The position numbers and the translations under genes are program-made. From the NCBI GenBank assembly GCA_963585895.1, contig CAUZXS010002511.1:79501-143500 (forward strand): a stretch of DNA of 64,000 nt, in the 5' to 3' direction. Origin of the DNA: Sepioteuthis lessoniana. Lineage: Eukaryota > Mollusca > Cephalopoda > Myopsida > Loliginidae. Below, piece after piece: positions 44,660 through 56,409 of the stretch (position 1 is its first letter; the number at the start of each line of letters is the position of its first letter). Under the pieces are notes generated by a model. It was not told where the DNA came from, made no database searches, and was given only the letters and a program-made list of their open reading frames with translations.

Positions 44660-45177
44660 CAATGCTAGGCGCTTGTACGATTCATATAGAACCCTCTCCT
44701 TCACAATTTAAAATCCAAGGCAAGATGACTGAAGGATTATGGAAGATGCATAGATAATTGTGGTGGAGTTTAACCTCTCCAATATTAGACTCTGAGAGTT
44801 TTGTTCAAGTGAATTGTTCTTTTTGCAAAAAAGAAAAAAAAATCCAAACTATCATCACAATTTTTTTTTCTTTTTCTTTTGTTCCTAAGTTTTAACTTAG
44901 TTGAAATTCAGTTATCCTATTTTATTTCAATCTGTAATTATTATTCATATCATTCTTCCGTTTCTCGTGTAGTCAACATTATTCTGGTTGAATAAATTTT
45001 TATGGGAGCTTGTTGATTTCTTGAATGTTAATCATTTCATTATTTTTATAATAGAGAAGCATTTACAATATACATAAAAGTAGAAATGTAAAGTTTTCAC
45101 TTATCAATTCATCTTCATATTAGATTCAAATCTCAATCCAAGGCATAAATTTTAACGAAAGATTCTTTGAACACTGG

Positions 45178-45180
<3 letters not shown>
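44660..45180. other. Non-coding DNA
   Basis: AT-rich with no recognised element. It may include remains of the LINE leader near 44660-44800. Confidence 0.4.

Positions 45181-45236
<56 letters not shown>
45181..45236. repeat. (TA)n microsatellite
   Basis: About 28 TA units. Confidence 0.97.
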
Positions 45237-45238
<2 letters not shown>

Positions 45239-45240
45239 CA

Positions 45241-45346
45241 CCTAAGTCAGGAAACTACTTCAACTCATCTATATGGGTGGCATCTATTGATGAGGAAGAA
45301 AAAAAACCAACAAAAGATTACCATGACTCAATTTCAAACAATACGT
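45241..45346 (+). mobile_element. LINE 5' leader fragment, opposite orientation
   Basis: 'aggaaactacttcaactcat' and 'agattaccatgact' repeat the reverse complement of 44500-44625 ('aaactacttcaacttatc', 'agattaccatgatt'). It is a second copy of the LINE leader, facing the first about 0.7 kb away. Confidence 0.85.
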
Positions 45347-45558
45347 CCATATATATATATATATACTTTCTTTAAGAAAAAACCAAAGACCAGTTACTTT
45401 AGGATTATAAATTTATTTCCATCCTGTTATGTGTTTCTGATGTAAACCAAAATTTAAATGTTCAGTTTTTGAATGATTTTCTTGTCCTGAAGGAATTACT
45501 CCCAACTCTGGTTTAACTGGACCGAAAAATACTATATATATATATATATATATATATA

Positions 45559-45800
45559 AGTAAAAGTAAAGTTGGCGACTATAGTCGAGGGGGTCCCGAA
45601 AGGTCCCTTTTCAATAGCTACGACACCCATTTCCCTGGATGGCTCCACTTTACCCTTGATTCATACGTTATAATGTAGAGGGTTAAGCAAGGTGGCATCA
45701 CGTACCATTTTTGGAGTCTTTGGTATGACTCGACGGGGCCATTGGCCTAATGAATAGTGTTCACCGATGGTCTGGGAGACCCGGGTTCAATTCCAGGTTA
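45559..45800 (-). mobile_element. SINE C, diverged
   Basis: 'aaagttggcgactatagtcg' to 'ccattggcctaatgaatagt'. 'gttcaccgatggtctggga' and 'gggttcaattccaggt' follow at the head end on the plus strand, so a second, plus-strand head piece overlaps its end. A TA tract (45533-45558) precedes it. Confidence 0.75.
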
Positions 45801-45904
45801 GAATTCATTTATGATTTACTTGGTAACACGCTTAAATTCTTTTGTTACATTCTATGTAACATGCTTAATTTCTTGTTTTTACTCATATAATTATATCAGA
45901 CTGT

Positions 45905-46070
45905 TTGCAGGTTTACTGTATCTATTGCAGAGGGATAAGCCCCTCCTTCCAAAAAAGGATGTCTTGGATTTGACACTAAACTACACATGGTGGTGAGGCT
46001 CCAGTTCGGGAGAAGTAGGGAATATGGAGTACTCCTTCGTTGACATTACTCCAAATTACTCAATCAGTCA
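45905..46070 (+). mobile_element. Family D head fragment
   Basis: 'tattgcagagggataagc', 'atgtcttggatttgacac', 'ggtggtgaggctccagt', 'atatggagtactccttc'. It stops before the tail. Confidence 0.75.
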
Positions 46071-46199
46071 CGGTTTATTGAAATTAATAATGATGATTAA
46101 AGAATTTTCTTCGTAGTTGTACTAAGAACTTTTCAGCAACTCCGCATATCAGTTTTCAAACAAACGTAGTCTCATGCTAATTTGTCTTTACTGCTACTG

Positions 46200-46662
46200 C
46201 TATCATCATCATCATCATGTCGTGCCGCCAGCACGGATATCCCTGACCCTCTCTCGCCACTTCTCCCTATCGTTCATCGCCTCTGGCTGGTCTTCAGGGT
46301 TACATCCTATGTCCTCACATAGCTGCTGTATGTAAGTTCGAGCTGGTCGTCCTGCTTTTGCTTGGCCATATGTGGGGGTCCATCGGAGTACATCACTTAT
46401 GAGCTCGTCCTTGCTTCTCCAGCAGTGTCCTGCGTGTCTGGTTCATTTAACTTGTATAGTTTTCGTGATGGGAGGCAAGTGGTCGTATAGTTGGTGTCTC
46501 GTGGGGTGTTGTCGCCAGGACTTGTTCAATATTGCCCTCAACATTCTTGTGTAATTGCCGTCTAGTTTTTTCTCCAGCCGTTTAGTTAGCGTCCATGTAG
46601 TGCATCCATATAGCAGTATCGATACAACCGCTGCCTGGAAGAAACTGCGTTTCACTGATTAT
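46200..46662 (-). pseudogene. LINE 3' end, best preserved copy
   Basis: The minus-strand frame 46443-46655 reads 'FFQAAVVSILLYGCTTWTL', 'KKLDGNYTRMLRAILN' and 'HLPPITKTIQ'. A stop breaks it before 'TRHAGHCWRSKDEL', 'GRPARTYIQQLCEDIGC' and 'MNDREKWRERVRDIRA'. The 3' tail is TGATGATGATGA (46203-46217). 5' truncation at about 46662 is typical of incomplete reverse transcription. Confidence 0.92.
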
Positions 46663-46671
46663 TTAAAACTG

Positions 46672-46920
46672 GACATTGGCATAATGGTTAGAGTGTTCGC
46701 CAATGGCCCGGGAGATCTGGGTTCAATCCCAGGTCGAGTCATACCAAAGACTCAAAAAATAGTACTTCATCTCTCCTTGCTTAACACTCAGCATTATAAG
46801 GTAAGGATCAAGGGTAAAGTGGAGCAATCCAGTAAAAGGGGTAGCGCCTTCCCCTACATCTCGGTGTAGTAGCTATCGAAAAGGGAGCCTTCGAGTCACC
46901 CTCGACTATAGTCGACTACT
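46672..46920 (+). mobile_element. SINE C
   Basis: 'tggcataatggttagagtg' head, 'gggttcaatcccaggtcg' B box, 'ggtaaggatcaagggtaaag', 'ctcgactatagtcg' end. Confidence 0.93.
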
Positions 46921-47169
46921 ATATCTGATTATTTACATGAATTACTTCATAGCAGTGTCCAGATTTTGACATATACTAAACCAGTTATGGGCACATGCAG
47001 CCCTTGGTGTTTTCTGAATTACCCCCCACCAACTAAGATTTTAATTCTCTTTTTAGAGAAAAGATCTTTTTACTAAAGAGAAAAAAATCAACTTTTCCCT
47101 ATTTCTAAGGCAGATTCTCATGTGTATAGTTTTCCATAGTAAAAATAGTTGAGGTACCTTCAACGTTTA

Positions 47170-47395
47170 ACCAGACCATCAACATGGTGAATAGAGTATT
47201 TGCCAGTGGCCCAAAAGACCGGGGTTCAATCCTAGGTCAAGTCATACCAAAGACTCAAAAATTGGCACTTGATCTCTCCTTGCTTAACACTCAGCATTAT
47301 AAGGTATGGATCAAGGGTAAAGTGGAGCAATCCAGGGAATGGAGTAGCGCCCTCCCTTAACTCGGTGTACTAGCTATTGAAAAGGGAGCCTTCAT
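47170..47395 (+). mobile_element. SINE C, slightly truncated
   Basis: 'tggtgaatagagtatttgcc' head, 'ggggttcaatcctaggtc' B box, and stops at 'gggagccttc', before the usual end. Confidence 0.88.
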
Positions 47396-47399
47396 AAAA

Positions 47400-48385
47400 T
47401 TAGCCTGAATTTTTTTAAATAATGCGGTCCATCTGATGATGAGCCATGTCTCTTGCGGACTGCTTCTTGAAAAATATTGTCCATGCATGAACTAAACAAA
47501 TTACAACTTAGGGCCTCACAATCTGATTGAATCTAAAAAATCTCAGAATGTTTTTTTTCTTTTTTGGCGGGGGGTACCTTTAAAATTCTTGGTTAATTTT
47601 TTTTTATAAAGAACCTCTAAGCTTTATATATCTTAGGTTCTTACCAAGTTTAAATTCAACTGTACTTGATCGTGATTTTCTTGTAATGTAAAACCATTTA
47701 ATACGATTGGTCAAGAAGACTTTTACAATTCTGAATGATCGTCTCAATAATAAAAAGCCAGGAACTTTGTTCGGATGAATTCTTTTGCAAGCCTCTATTA
47801 TTGGTTTGAAATAGTTCAAGATAATAATATTAATCAATTAAGATAATATGATCTGAGGATCATGGAAAAATAATGGGAATTTTTAAAGAAAAAACAAAAC
47901 AAAATACTTTTTTTTCTATACATATAACAAAACTTATTTTAATCCCCCCAAAATATTTATTTTGCGGCTATTTAATATGCCTGCAAATCAGTGCTTCATA
48001 TTTGAACAGAGGTCTGTCATCAAATTTTTCCTGGCTGAGGAGTGCAAACCATGTGAAATTTACAGAAGCATGTGTGATGTATCCTGAGAAGTATGTTTAG
48101 GGAAAAAAATTAAATAGAATAAAAGATTATAAATGTGCTAAACATGGGTTTGCTACTATAAGCCTGAGTCAAAAAAGTCCATAAACTAGAAACACTGACT
48201 CTCCGACAAAAAAAAAATTCCTGGCGCAATAGTCAATAAAGAAGGTCGTGCTGTCTTCTGGAACATGAAAGGATCCATCACTATTGATTTCCTTGAAAAA
48301 GGTGCCTCTGTAAACAGGCAAAACTCACCTTAGTCATTGAAGGACCCTCGTTCAGTTGATTTAGAGACAGTGCTAGCTGTGTATT
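47400..48385. other. Non-coding DNA, nothing recognised
   Basis: Minus- and plus-strand frames of about 75 codons have no domain. The part around 48165-48380 ('gtcaaaaaagtccataaact') may be an old transposon end, unverified. Confidence 0.35.
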
Positions 48386-48389
48386 TTAG

Positions 48390-48655
48390 TAAGTAAGTAA
48401 AGTTGGCGACCATAGTCGAGGGTGAACCGAAGGCTCCTTTTTCGATAGCTACTACACCAAGGTGTAGGGGAGGGCGCTACTCCTTTCCTTTGATTTCTCC
48501 ACCTTTCCCTTGATCATTACTTTATAATGCTGAGTGTTAAGCAAGGAGGCATCAAATACCATTTTTGAGTCTTTGGTATGACTCGACCTGAGATTCAACC
48601 CAAGTCTCCCGGGCCTTTGGCGAACACTCTAACCATTATACCAATGTCAGTTTGG
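48390..48655 (-). mobile_element. SINE C
   Basis: 'aagtaaagttggcgaccat' to 'aaccattataccaatgtca', complete, with scattered substitutions. Confidence 0.93.
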
Positions 48656-49136
48656 CTGAAAAATAATAGACTTCACTTTGGCATATTAAACATTAGGCAA
48701 TATCTTTTTTCCTTGTGATTAAGTATACTGTTAAATATCGTATATTGTCTGCTATTAATGAAAAAAACAACATTTTACTCGTTTAACTATTATCGAATTC
48801 CTTGTGTCATGCTCTTGTCAAATCTTGTCAAATTTCGTACTATATTCTGTTTGCTGCTTCCTATTTTCCAATAGCTAGAGGATTATGCCAAGAAGTTATC
48901 ATTTACTAAGCTTAGCTTAATTTGGAGTACCCATTGAGAATCTAAGTCCCTAACCATGATCTACTCGCCTTGCCTACAATTACACCAAAAATTTTGCTCC
49001 AGGTGGTGAACATCCAGTTCCAACGCTCTAGGGAGTGCTCATTATTAAATAGAATAGTTAAACCCATAAAATCGCTTACAAAAAAATAACTCAACAAGGT
49101 TGGAAATATGTGTCACCTTGTGCCACAACTCACAGG

Positions 49137-49262
49137 TTTGCTCTGACTAGAAGGAATGTACTTGGAGGAGCCTATCTACAGGTCAAATAGATTTGCTTGA
49201 AAATTTGGAATATTTGATACCTTATAATTGTCTACAAACAAATGATTATACTTTATTAAATA
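49137..49262 (+). mobile_element. Family D fragment
   Basis: 'gagcctatctacaggtcaaa' and 'ataccttataattgtctac' match the head-tail junction of D. Confidence 0.45.
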
Positions 49263-49269
49263 AAAAACC

Positions 49270-51660
49270 TTCTATACTCGAGTAATGAACGACCCCTAAT
49301 TTTTAGTCTCAAAAAGGTCTTTTTATCATATATTTTGTATAATGAACGATCCCTAACTTTCAATAAAGTATATTTTGCAGTGTGATGCTTGATAAAGAAA
49401 AAAGCAAAAAAAAAAAAAAAAAAGGATTGTTCATGCAATTTTCTATCTTTTTTCTCGCATCCTTGAATACATTTTTTTGTCTTTGGAATAAAAAAAAAGT
49501 TAAAGAAAATAAAAAGAATTAGGGAAGATCTTAAAATAATTCAAGCTTAACAATTGTGAGTAAGACAAGACGATTGGATTTCTCTTTGTTATTCCATGTC
49601 GACCAATCAAAATAAATGCCCATTTGGGTGAAAAAGGGAGATAACTAATTTATCCAAGTCTTATATTCTGCCCGGATGAAAACGCTGATGTCAGGTGTCA
49701 ATCATTTTTGCCACTTATCCCTTGACGGAGTCAAGTATGTCTCTGTCATCAGACATTAAAAACAGTAACTCTTCTTTATGGATACAATTAAATACACACT
49801 TAAAAAAGTGGGGAAGGGGAGGAGAAAGAAATAAGAAGGCGGGACAACACCCCCTTGAAAACAACCCCTTTTTTTTTTTTTATCTCTCCCCCATTCTAGT
49901 ATGTGCTTGGGCCCGTCAAATTGCTACGACACTGTGATTGATTCGTGCTAAATAAGTTTTCGGTAAGAGAGGGAAGGATATAAGACAAGAAGACGAAAAC
50001 TAAAATAGAAGAAGAGGAAGAAGAAGAAATTAAGGCATATAATCGTTTGAATCATCATTGCTAAGAATCGTGTTTTTAGGACGCATCGGGCGTTTATCTG
50101 CTTTATTTCCAGCCTGTACCCCTAACACATGCAATCTCTCTGTTCAACTCTTTAATAGCATAAAAAATATTGTTCCTTTCTCTTTTTCACACTATGTAGT
50201 TCAGTTGATTTTATTTATTTATTTTTTTGTCATCATTATCATTGCTTTTTGGGGGTTGTTCGTTTCTTCTTTTTTTGTTTCTTTTTCTTTTTTATGTATA
50301 TATTTATCTTTGTTTTGGTGGTAGTGGTTTCATTTTCTTCCATGCGCCCCCCTCCCCCCCCATGCAAAACCAGTACTTCCCTCCCTTAAAACAAAAACCA
50401 AAAGAAAAAAAATCCCGCCCCAAATCCCTTCTTCGTCGCCACGAACATTACTTTCGCCACATCTTCAGACTCCTTGTTCTCATCCTTTTCATCAAAAATT
50501 TCGCCCTCAAAAAAAAAAAAAAAAAAAAATTAAGGGTCTGTGGAGGGGTCCCTATTGTCTTGTTGCAGTCTGTGGTGACAATAACGCATTTACATGCATA
50601 CGAACGTCAGCACGCCCGAACGCCCGATCAGCACATCTCCATCTCAATCTCACCACCCTGATGCCAATCCACCCTCTACTCTGACCCAAACGCTAACCCC
50701 AAAACCCCGTCCACTTTACCCCCAAACTTATTAAGATTATCAAGGCAGGTTCTGATTGGTCATTGATAACCTGGAAGAATGGTCGTCTGCCAATGCTAAC
50801 AACAGACGGCTAAAATGGCGGATCCCATTGATTTCTTTTCTTTCCTTCTTCCAAGGCATGACACGTAATCTACATTGGGATTTACGTAGGATCTATTTGT
50901 ATCAGGGGAAGGAGGCAGACACTTTAACAAGTGACACAGCTAGAGACTGTCTGTGTCAACAGTAACTGTTTTTATCAAACAATGGAAGCTGAATTCTAGG
51001 GGCCAAAATGGCTGCCAATCAGTTGAAAACTTGCTTGAATGTACATAATATTAGTCTGGCATTCATTTGGCCTCTTGCGGATAAAGATTGATGAAACATG
51101 TTTGGATATTATTTTACTTGAGATATATTTCCTTTACTCTTTATTTCTTTTTTTTTCTTTTTTACTTTACTTTATTTATTTATTGCTTGAAAAATTTTAT
51201 AACCAAATCTTTTATGAATTTGGGAATTTTCTATTAACATAATATTGATCAATCTTCAATTTTTCAGTTTAAGAATGAGATCAGCGTATTTTTTTAATTT
51301 TTTTTTTTTTATCTTGAACAGCGTAAAAATGTTCTGTTTTTGTTTTTTTAATAATGTTCATATATTTACTGGATGATCTATAAACTCATTGGGTTCCATT
51401 GTAACAGCTGTCCATGATTATATTGATGCTTCTGTTTAATTAGGAGTGAAAGATTCTGATTAGCATTTCATGGTTATATTCATTATATTAAGAACTTGGA
51501 TGATTAGAAAATAATGTTCAGCGTGAATGTTGATCCCACAAAATTATTCAGTTACAAATTAGACAGGAAATTGCTTTGTTCTCCTAGAGCATTTAAAAAA
51601 ATCTCAGAGTATACCATTTTTGCCTGGTTACTGTTAAACACACATGCACACACACACATA
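49270..51660. promoter_or_regulatory. Repeat-poor stretch with CCAAT and YY1-like motifs
   Basis: Few SINEs interrupt about 2.4 kb. It has 'gaccaatcaaa' (about 49601), 'ctgattggtcattg' (about 50752), 'ctaaaatggcggatcc' (about 50809) and 'gccaaaatggctgcc' (about 51002). CCAAT boxes and an ATGGCGG core are common in animal promoters. The ATG at 50814 opens only 17 codons and that at 51008 27 codons. No known exon is seen, so a promoter is only a possibility. Confidence 0.2.
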
Positions 51661-51682
51661 TACACATCACTCATTAATAAGG

Positions 51683-51875
51683 GGGTTGTCCCATTGGCAT
51701 TATGGCTTAAGTAATTGACTATGGCCTTGAAGTAAGCAAGTTCAAACTCCAGTTATACTGGTAAACTCACTTTCAGACGAATATCCCTCAGTATCACAAC
51801 AGTACTTCTATAAGGATGGTTTTGGCATTAAATTCCCCATGAAGGTTGATATGTCATTAAACCAAGAAACCAAAC
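51683..51875 (+). mobile_element. SINE B, diverged
   Basis: 'cccattggcattatggctt' head, 'caagttcaaactccagtt' B box, 'cactttcagacgaatatcc', tail 'ttttggcattaaattccc...ggttgatatgtcatt'. Confidence 0.82.
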
Positions 51876-52109
51876 CAAGCCATAAGTAAGGACACTCCTA
51901 ACAATTTTTTTCGTCTAAAGTTAATTTTCTTCTGAAACTAAAACACCAGGGCTTTAGTATTTCTAGGGAACAATATACAAGCAAAACAGATATTATTAGA
52001 TATTATCTAGTTCCCAACTCTACAGCATTGAAACTCAGTAAACTCCAAAAACATGTACATTCTTTATGTATATTTAAGCCATTTTTATTTTTGATTGCAG
52101 CATTTCAAT

Positions 52110-52725
52110 ATTGTAGAGTTTGATAATAAATAATAACTTTAAACTAGTAGACAAATTCACTTACCTAGGAAGCAGTGTCGCATCAACCGAAAAAGACATC
52201 GACACGAGGTTAACGAAAGCATGGACAGCTATCAATAGGCTATCGATTATATGGAAATCAGACCTAACCGATAAAATGAAACAGTTTTTTCCAGGCAGCG
52301 GTCGCATCGATACTGCTATATGGATGCACTACATGGAAACGGCTGGAGAAGAAGCTAGACGGCAATTACACAAGAATGCTGCGAGCAATCTTGAACAAGT
52401 CCTGGCGGCAACACCCCACAAGACACCAACTGTACGGCCACCTGCCTCCTATCACGAAAACTATTCAAGTTAGATGAACCAGACATGCAGAACACTGCTG
52501 GAGAAGCAGGGACAAGCTCGTGAGTGATGTGCTCTTATGGACCTCCACACATGGCCATGCAAAAGCAGGACGACCAGCATGAACATTCATTCAGTAACTA
52601 TGTGAGGATACGGGATGTTGTCCTGAAGACCTGCCTGAGGCGATGAACGATAGGGAAAAGTGGTGAGAGAGGGTCAGGGATATCCGTGCTACCAGCACGA
52701 CATGATGATGATGATGATTGATTGA
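52110..52725 (+). pseudogene. LINE 3' end, 5'-truncated
   Basis: The frame from 52120 reads 'FKLVDKFTYLGSSVASTEKD' and 'LTKAWTAINRLSIIWKSDLT'. A one-base shift near 52290 then hides 'DGNYTRMLRAILNKSW' and 'HLPPITKTIQVR' in another frame. The end has 'EDLPEAMNDREKW', then 'acatgatgatgatgatga'. Same family as 46.2 kb. Confidence 0.9.
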
Positions 52726-53063
52726 TATTCACTTTGATAAAAACAAATTTAAATTCAGCTATCTTAAGTTAATAAGAAATAAACTTCTGATTGAAAAATT
52801 GGTAGAAGTGTATTTAATTATAGTCAAAGTCGTATATATATCATGTTTGAAATGGAAAACATTCCCAAACTTGTATGAATTTTAATTATTTTTTCAATAA
52901 TTTCTTTACGTCTTTAATTATAAGACTTGGAAAAAAATTCAGATGTAAAGTTTCTTTGAGAAACAATCTCGAATCAGAAACATTTTCTTTCAAATATTCA
53001 GCAGAGTTTTGGAATAAAATCCACTGCTTTTAAATCTTTTGTTACTGACTTTCTTTCTTTTTT

Positions 53064-53066
<3 letters not shown>

Positions 53067-53104
<38 letters not shown>
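53067..53104. repeat. (GA)n microsatellite
   Basis: About 19 GA units. Confidence 0.97.
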
Positions 53105-53107
<3 letters not shown>

Positions 53108-53301
53108 CTTCAAATTATTAAATAATGAACCATGATGATTCAGATTATGCTAAAATGTCTGGTTTTGTTTAGCTTTAATTTTTTTAAATTTTGGCAATTT
53201 TGCTGTTAAATATTGAAAGTTTACGCCAGATTGTAGACGTCTTTGTTTTAAGCTGTCTCATAAATGTTTACTATATTAAAGTCTTACATGAATTCTTTCA
53301 A

Positions 53302-54328
53302 CCTGAAATATTAGACTTAGAGTGTATCATAAAATAGCCTCTAGCTCAAAATATCAGGCTTGTGGTATATTGTAAAATAGCCTCTAGCTCAAAATATCAG
53401 GCTTGTGGTATATTGTAAAATAGCCTCTAGCTCAAAATATCAGGCTTGTGGTGTATCATAAAATAGCCTCTAGCTCAAAATATCAGGCTTGTGGTATATT
53501 GTAAAATAGCCTCTAGCTCAAAATATCAGGCTTGTGGTGTATCATAAAATAGCCTCTAGCTCAAAATATCAGGCTTGTGGTGTATCATAAAATAGCCTCT
53601 AGCTCAAAATATCAGGCTTGTGGTATATTGTAAAATAGCCTCTAGCTCAAAATATCAGGCTTGTGGTGTATCATAAAATAGCCTCTAGCTCAAAATATCA
53701 GGCTTGTGGTGTATCATAAAATAGCCTCTAGCTCAAAATACCAGGCTTGTGGTGTATCATAAAATAGCCTCTAGCTCAAAATATCAGGCTTGTGGTATAT
53801 TGTAAAATAGCCTCTAGCTCAAAATATCAGGCTTGTGGTATATTGTAAAATAGCCTCTAGCTCAAAATATCAGGCTTGTGGTGTATCATAAAATAGCCTC
53901 TAGCTCAAAATATCAGGCTTGTGGTATATTGTAAAATAGCCTCTAGCTCAAAATATCAGGCTTGTGGTGTATCATAAAATAGCCTCTAGCTCAAAATATC
54001 AGGCTTGTGGTGTATCATAAAATAGCCTCTAGCTCAAAATATCAGGCTTGTGGTATATTGTAAAATAGCCTCTAGCTCAAAATATCAGGCTTGTGGTGTA
54101 TCATAAAATAGCCTCTAGCTCAAAATATCAGGCTTGTGGTGTATCATAAAATAGCCTCTAGCTCAAAATATCAGGCTTGTGGTATATTGTAAAATAGCCT
54201 CTAGCTCAAAATATCAGGCTTGTGGTGTATCATAAAATAGCCTCTAGCTCAAAATATCAGGCTTGGGGTGTATCATAAAATAGCCTCTCGCTCAAAATAT
54301 CAGGCTTGTGGTGTATTGTAAAATAGCA
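53302..54328. repeat. 43-bp satellite array with higher-order order
   Basis: About 23 near-identical 43-bp units (core 'tagcctctagctcaaaatat'). Two junction types exist: A = 'gtatattgt', B = 'gtgtatcat'. Reading left to right, units 1-22 are A A B A B B A B B B A A B A B B A B B A B B. Nine-unit block AABABBABB occurs at units 1-9 and 11-19, 430 bp apart. The first unit (from about 53302) and the last are diverged, as at array edges. Confidence 0.97.
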
Positions 54329-54329
54329 A

Positions 54330-55330
54330 AATAATTTTCAGCCTGAAATAACAAAATTATAGATTCAAAAAGTTAATTCAACCATTTCAGCAGGCATTTA
54401 GTATTTACTTTTAGATTTATTCTACAATCTTATTCTTGGTTTTATTTTCTTGAAGTTTAGAAAAAAATGATTTTATCAAGTAACTTAAATATGAATTGCT
54501 TGTAAATTTATATCCATTTATTGACTTTATATCTAAGAATGATATCTCTCATTATCTTGTTGTGGTCAAAATCTTATTTCTTTTTTATGATTATTTGTTC
54601 ATTTGGAAAAAAAAGCATTCAGACTTATCAGTAAAGACAAAATAATAATTTTCAAAATCTTTTTTTATTTTTAGAATTTGAAGAGTTATTATTAACATGA
54701 TATTGATCTATGTTTTGTTATTATCTTAAAGGATATTGCTTAAAGAGGTAAATTAAAAAGAAACAATTTTTTGCTTTCTCTTGTATCAAACAAATCATGT
54801 TCCCCACTCCATGTTTTTTTTTGTTTTGTTTTTTCAACAATCCTTACCCTTCACCACCACTAAAGCCAGTTTCAAGATTTTGATCCAGTTGGATATTGAT
54901 CAATCTATATTTTCCATTTCATATTGAAAAGAAATTTTTATTTTGTGTCTTCGAAGTAAAAAAAAAAGAAAAAAAGAAAAGATATTTGTGTATTGCATTT
55001 TTGTTATATTTTTCTTATTATCTAATAATAAAAAAAGGGTTTTGGTAAAGTGTATGGAACCTTTTTTTTTAAATTGGTTGAAAATAGAATGAAAGAAAAT
55101 AAGAATAAGAAAGATGAATAATAAAAATAAGAAGTGCACAGAAGGAGAAGAGAGAGGTCAAGAAAAGGGTGAGAAAATTGAAAGGATGAAGAGAATATGA
55201 GCAAAATAAGATGGACACTTGAACAAAGACTGAACATTTTTTTAAATGAGACAGCTTATAAAAGCTAGACAAATTTTTAAAAAGAGTACTAGATTTGATC
55301 TAACTTAAACAGATTGAACAACCTAAAGAA
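54330..55330. other. AT-rich non-coding stretch
   Basis: No recognised element. Minus-strand Phe/Leu/Ser-rich frames around 54900-55270 come from a purine-rich plus strand. Confidence 0.4.
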
Positions 55331-55336
55331 ACTAGT

Positions 55337-56112
55337 TGGTTTGGTTTGGTTTTATAGCATTATCAACCATTGTTCGTTATTCAATGCCAAATCCTGTTTT
55401 CACATATATATTGAATATATGATTTGTTAACTCATTTTGTAGATACAAAGTGTTAAATGATCAAATAGTTCTAACGATTCAATTTAGCATAAGTCAACAA
55501 AGTTAAATGGTTCCAAGTATTGCTATGTATCAGTAATAATTCAATTAAGCATCAGTCATTTGTTTACACATAGTTAAAAGATAAAATAGTTCTGTTTCTA
55601 ACGATTCAATTTAGCATAAGTCAACAAAGTTAAATGGTTCCAAGTATTGCTATGTATCAGTAATAATTCAATTAAGCATCAGTCATTTGTTTACACATAG
55701 TTAAAAGATAAAATAGTTCTGTTTCTAACGATTCAATTTAGCATAAGTCAACAAAGTTAAATGGTTCCAAGTATTGCTATGTATCAGTAATAATTCAATT
55801 AAGCATCAGTCATTTGTTTACACATAGTTAAAAGATAAAATAGTTCTGTTTCTAACAATTTAGTTTAGCATAAATCATTTCTTTGCGCTCAGTTTAAATG
55901 TCCAATAGTTCTATTTGACCCATAGATAGGACCCTATCAAGTCACAGTGGAGCATTGGTAATGAGGGGGTACTCTACATTCCCTGAAGCGCCAGCATTAC
56001 TGAAGCCTCATCATCAGATTGTTTACTGTCATATCCAGGACACTCGTTTAGGGGGTCTTACCCTTCTGCAGAGAGGTAGTTGGTGTATTCTACAGCCCCA
56101 CCCAACAGGGTC
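55337..56112 (-). mobile_element. Family D element with tandemly expanded tail
   Basis: Tail 'tatagcattatcaacc' and 'ttattcaatgccaaatcc', then the monomers, then head 'acccataga', 'gtcacagtggagcattgg', 'gggggtactctacattcc', 'ctgcagagaggtagttgg' and 'cagccccacccaacagg'. The tail holds the 127-bp tandem repeat listed separately. Confidence 0.9.
55466..55900. repeat. 127-bp tandem repeat inside the family D tail
   Basis: 'gttaaatggttccaagtatt' recurs at 55502, 55629 and 55756, exactly 127 bp apart, with nearly identical copies. Each unit comprises two or three of the shorter tail monomers, so the tail expanded in larger blocks. Confidence 0.95.
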
Positions 56113-56339
56113 ATTCAAGAAACAACTTTTAACTTATTTTTCATTGAATATTCTAAATCCATGAATAATTTCTGGTTTTGAGAATTCAATAGGATATACA
56201 AATAAAAGATTGCTAGATGGACAAGTCATGAACCAAACTTTAATAGATAATGCAAATGAAATAATGATAGCAGAGCAAAAAGAAAAAGCAAAAAAATAAT
56301 ATGGCCAAAAAAATAAAATAAGATAAATGAATAAATGAA

Positions 56340-56374
56340 AAAAAATAAAAAATAAAAAATAATAATAATAATAT

Positions 56375-56409
<35 letters not shown>

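Noticed and set aside
53302..54328. CRISPR-like array of short direct repeats
   Set aside because: Units are contiguous, with no unique spacers, and the sequence is animal DNA. It is a satellite.
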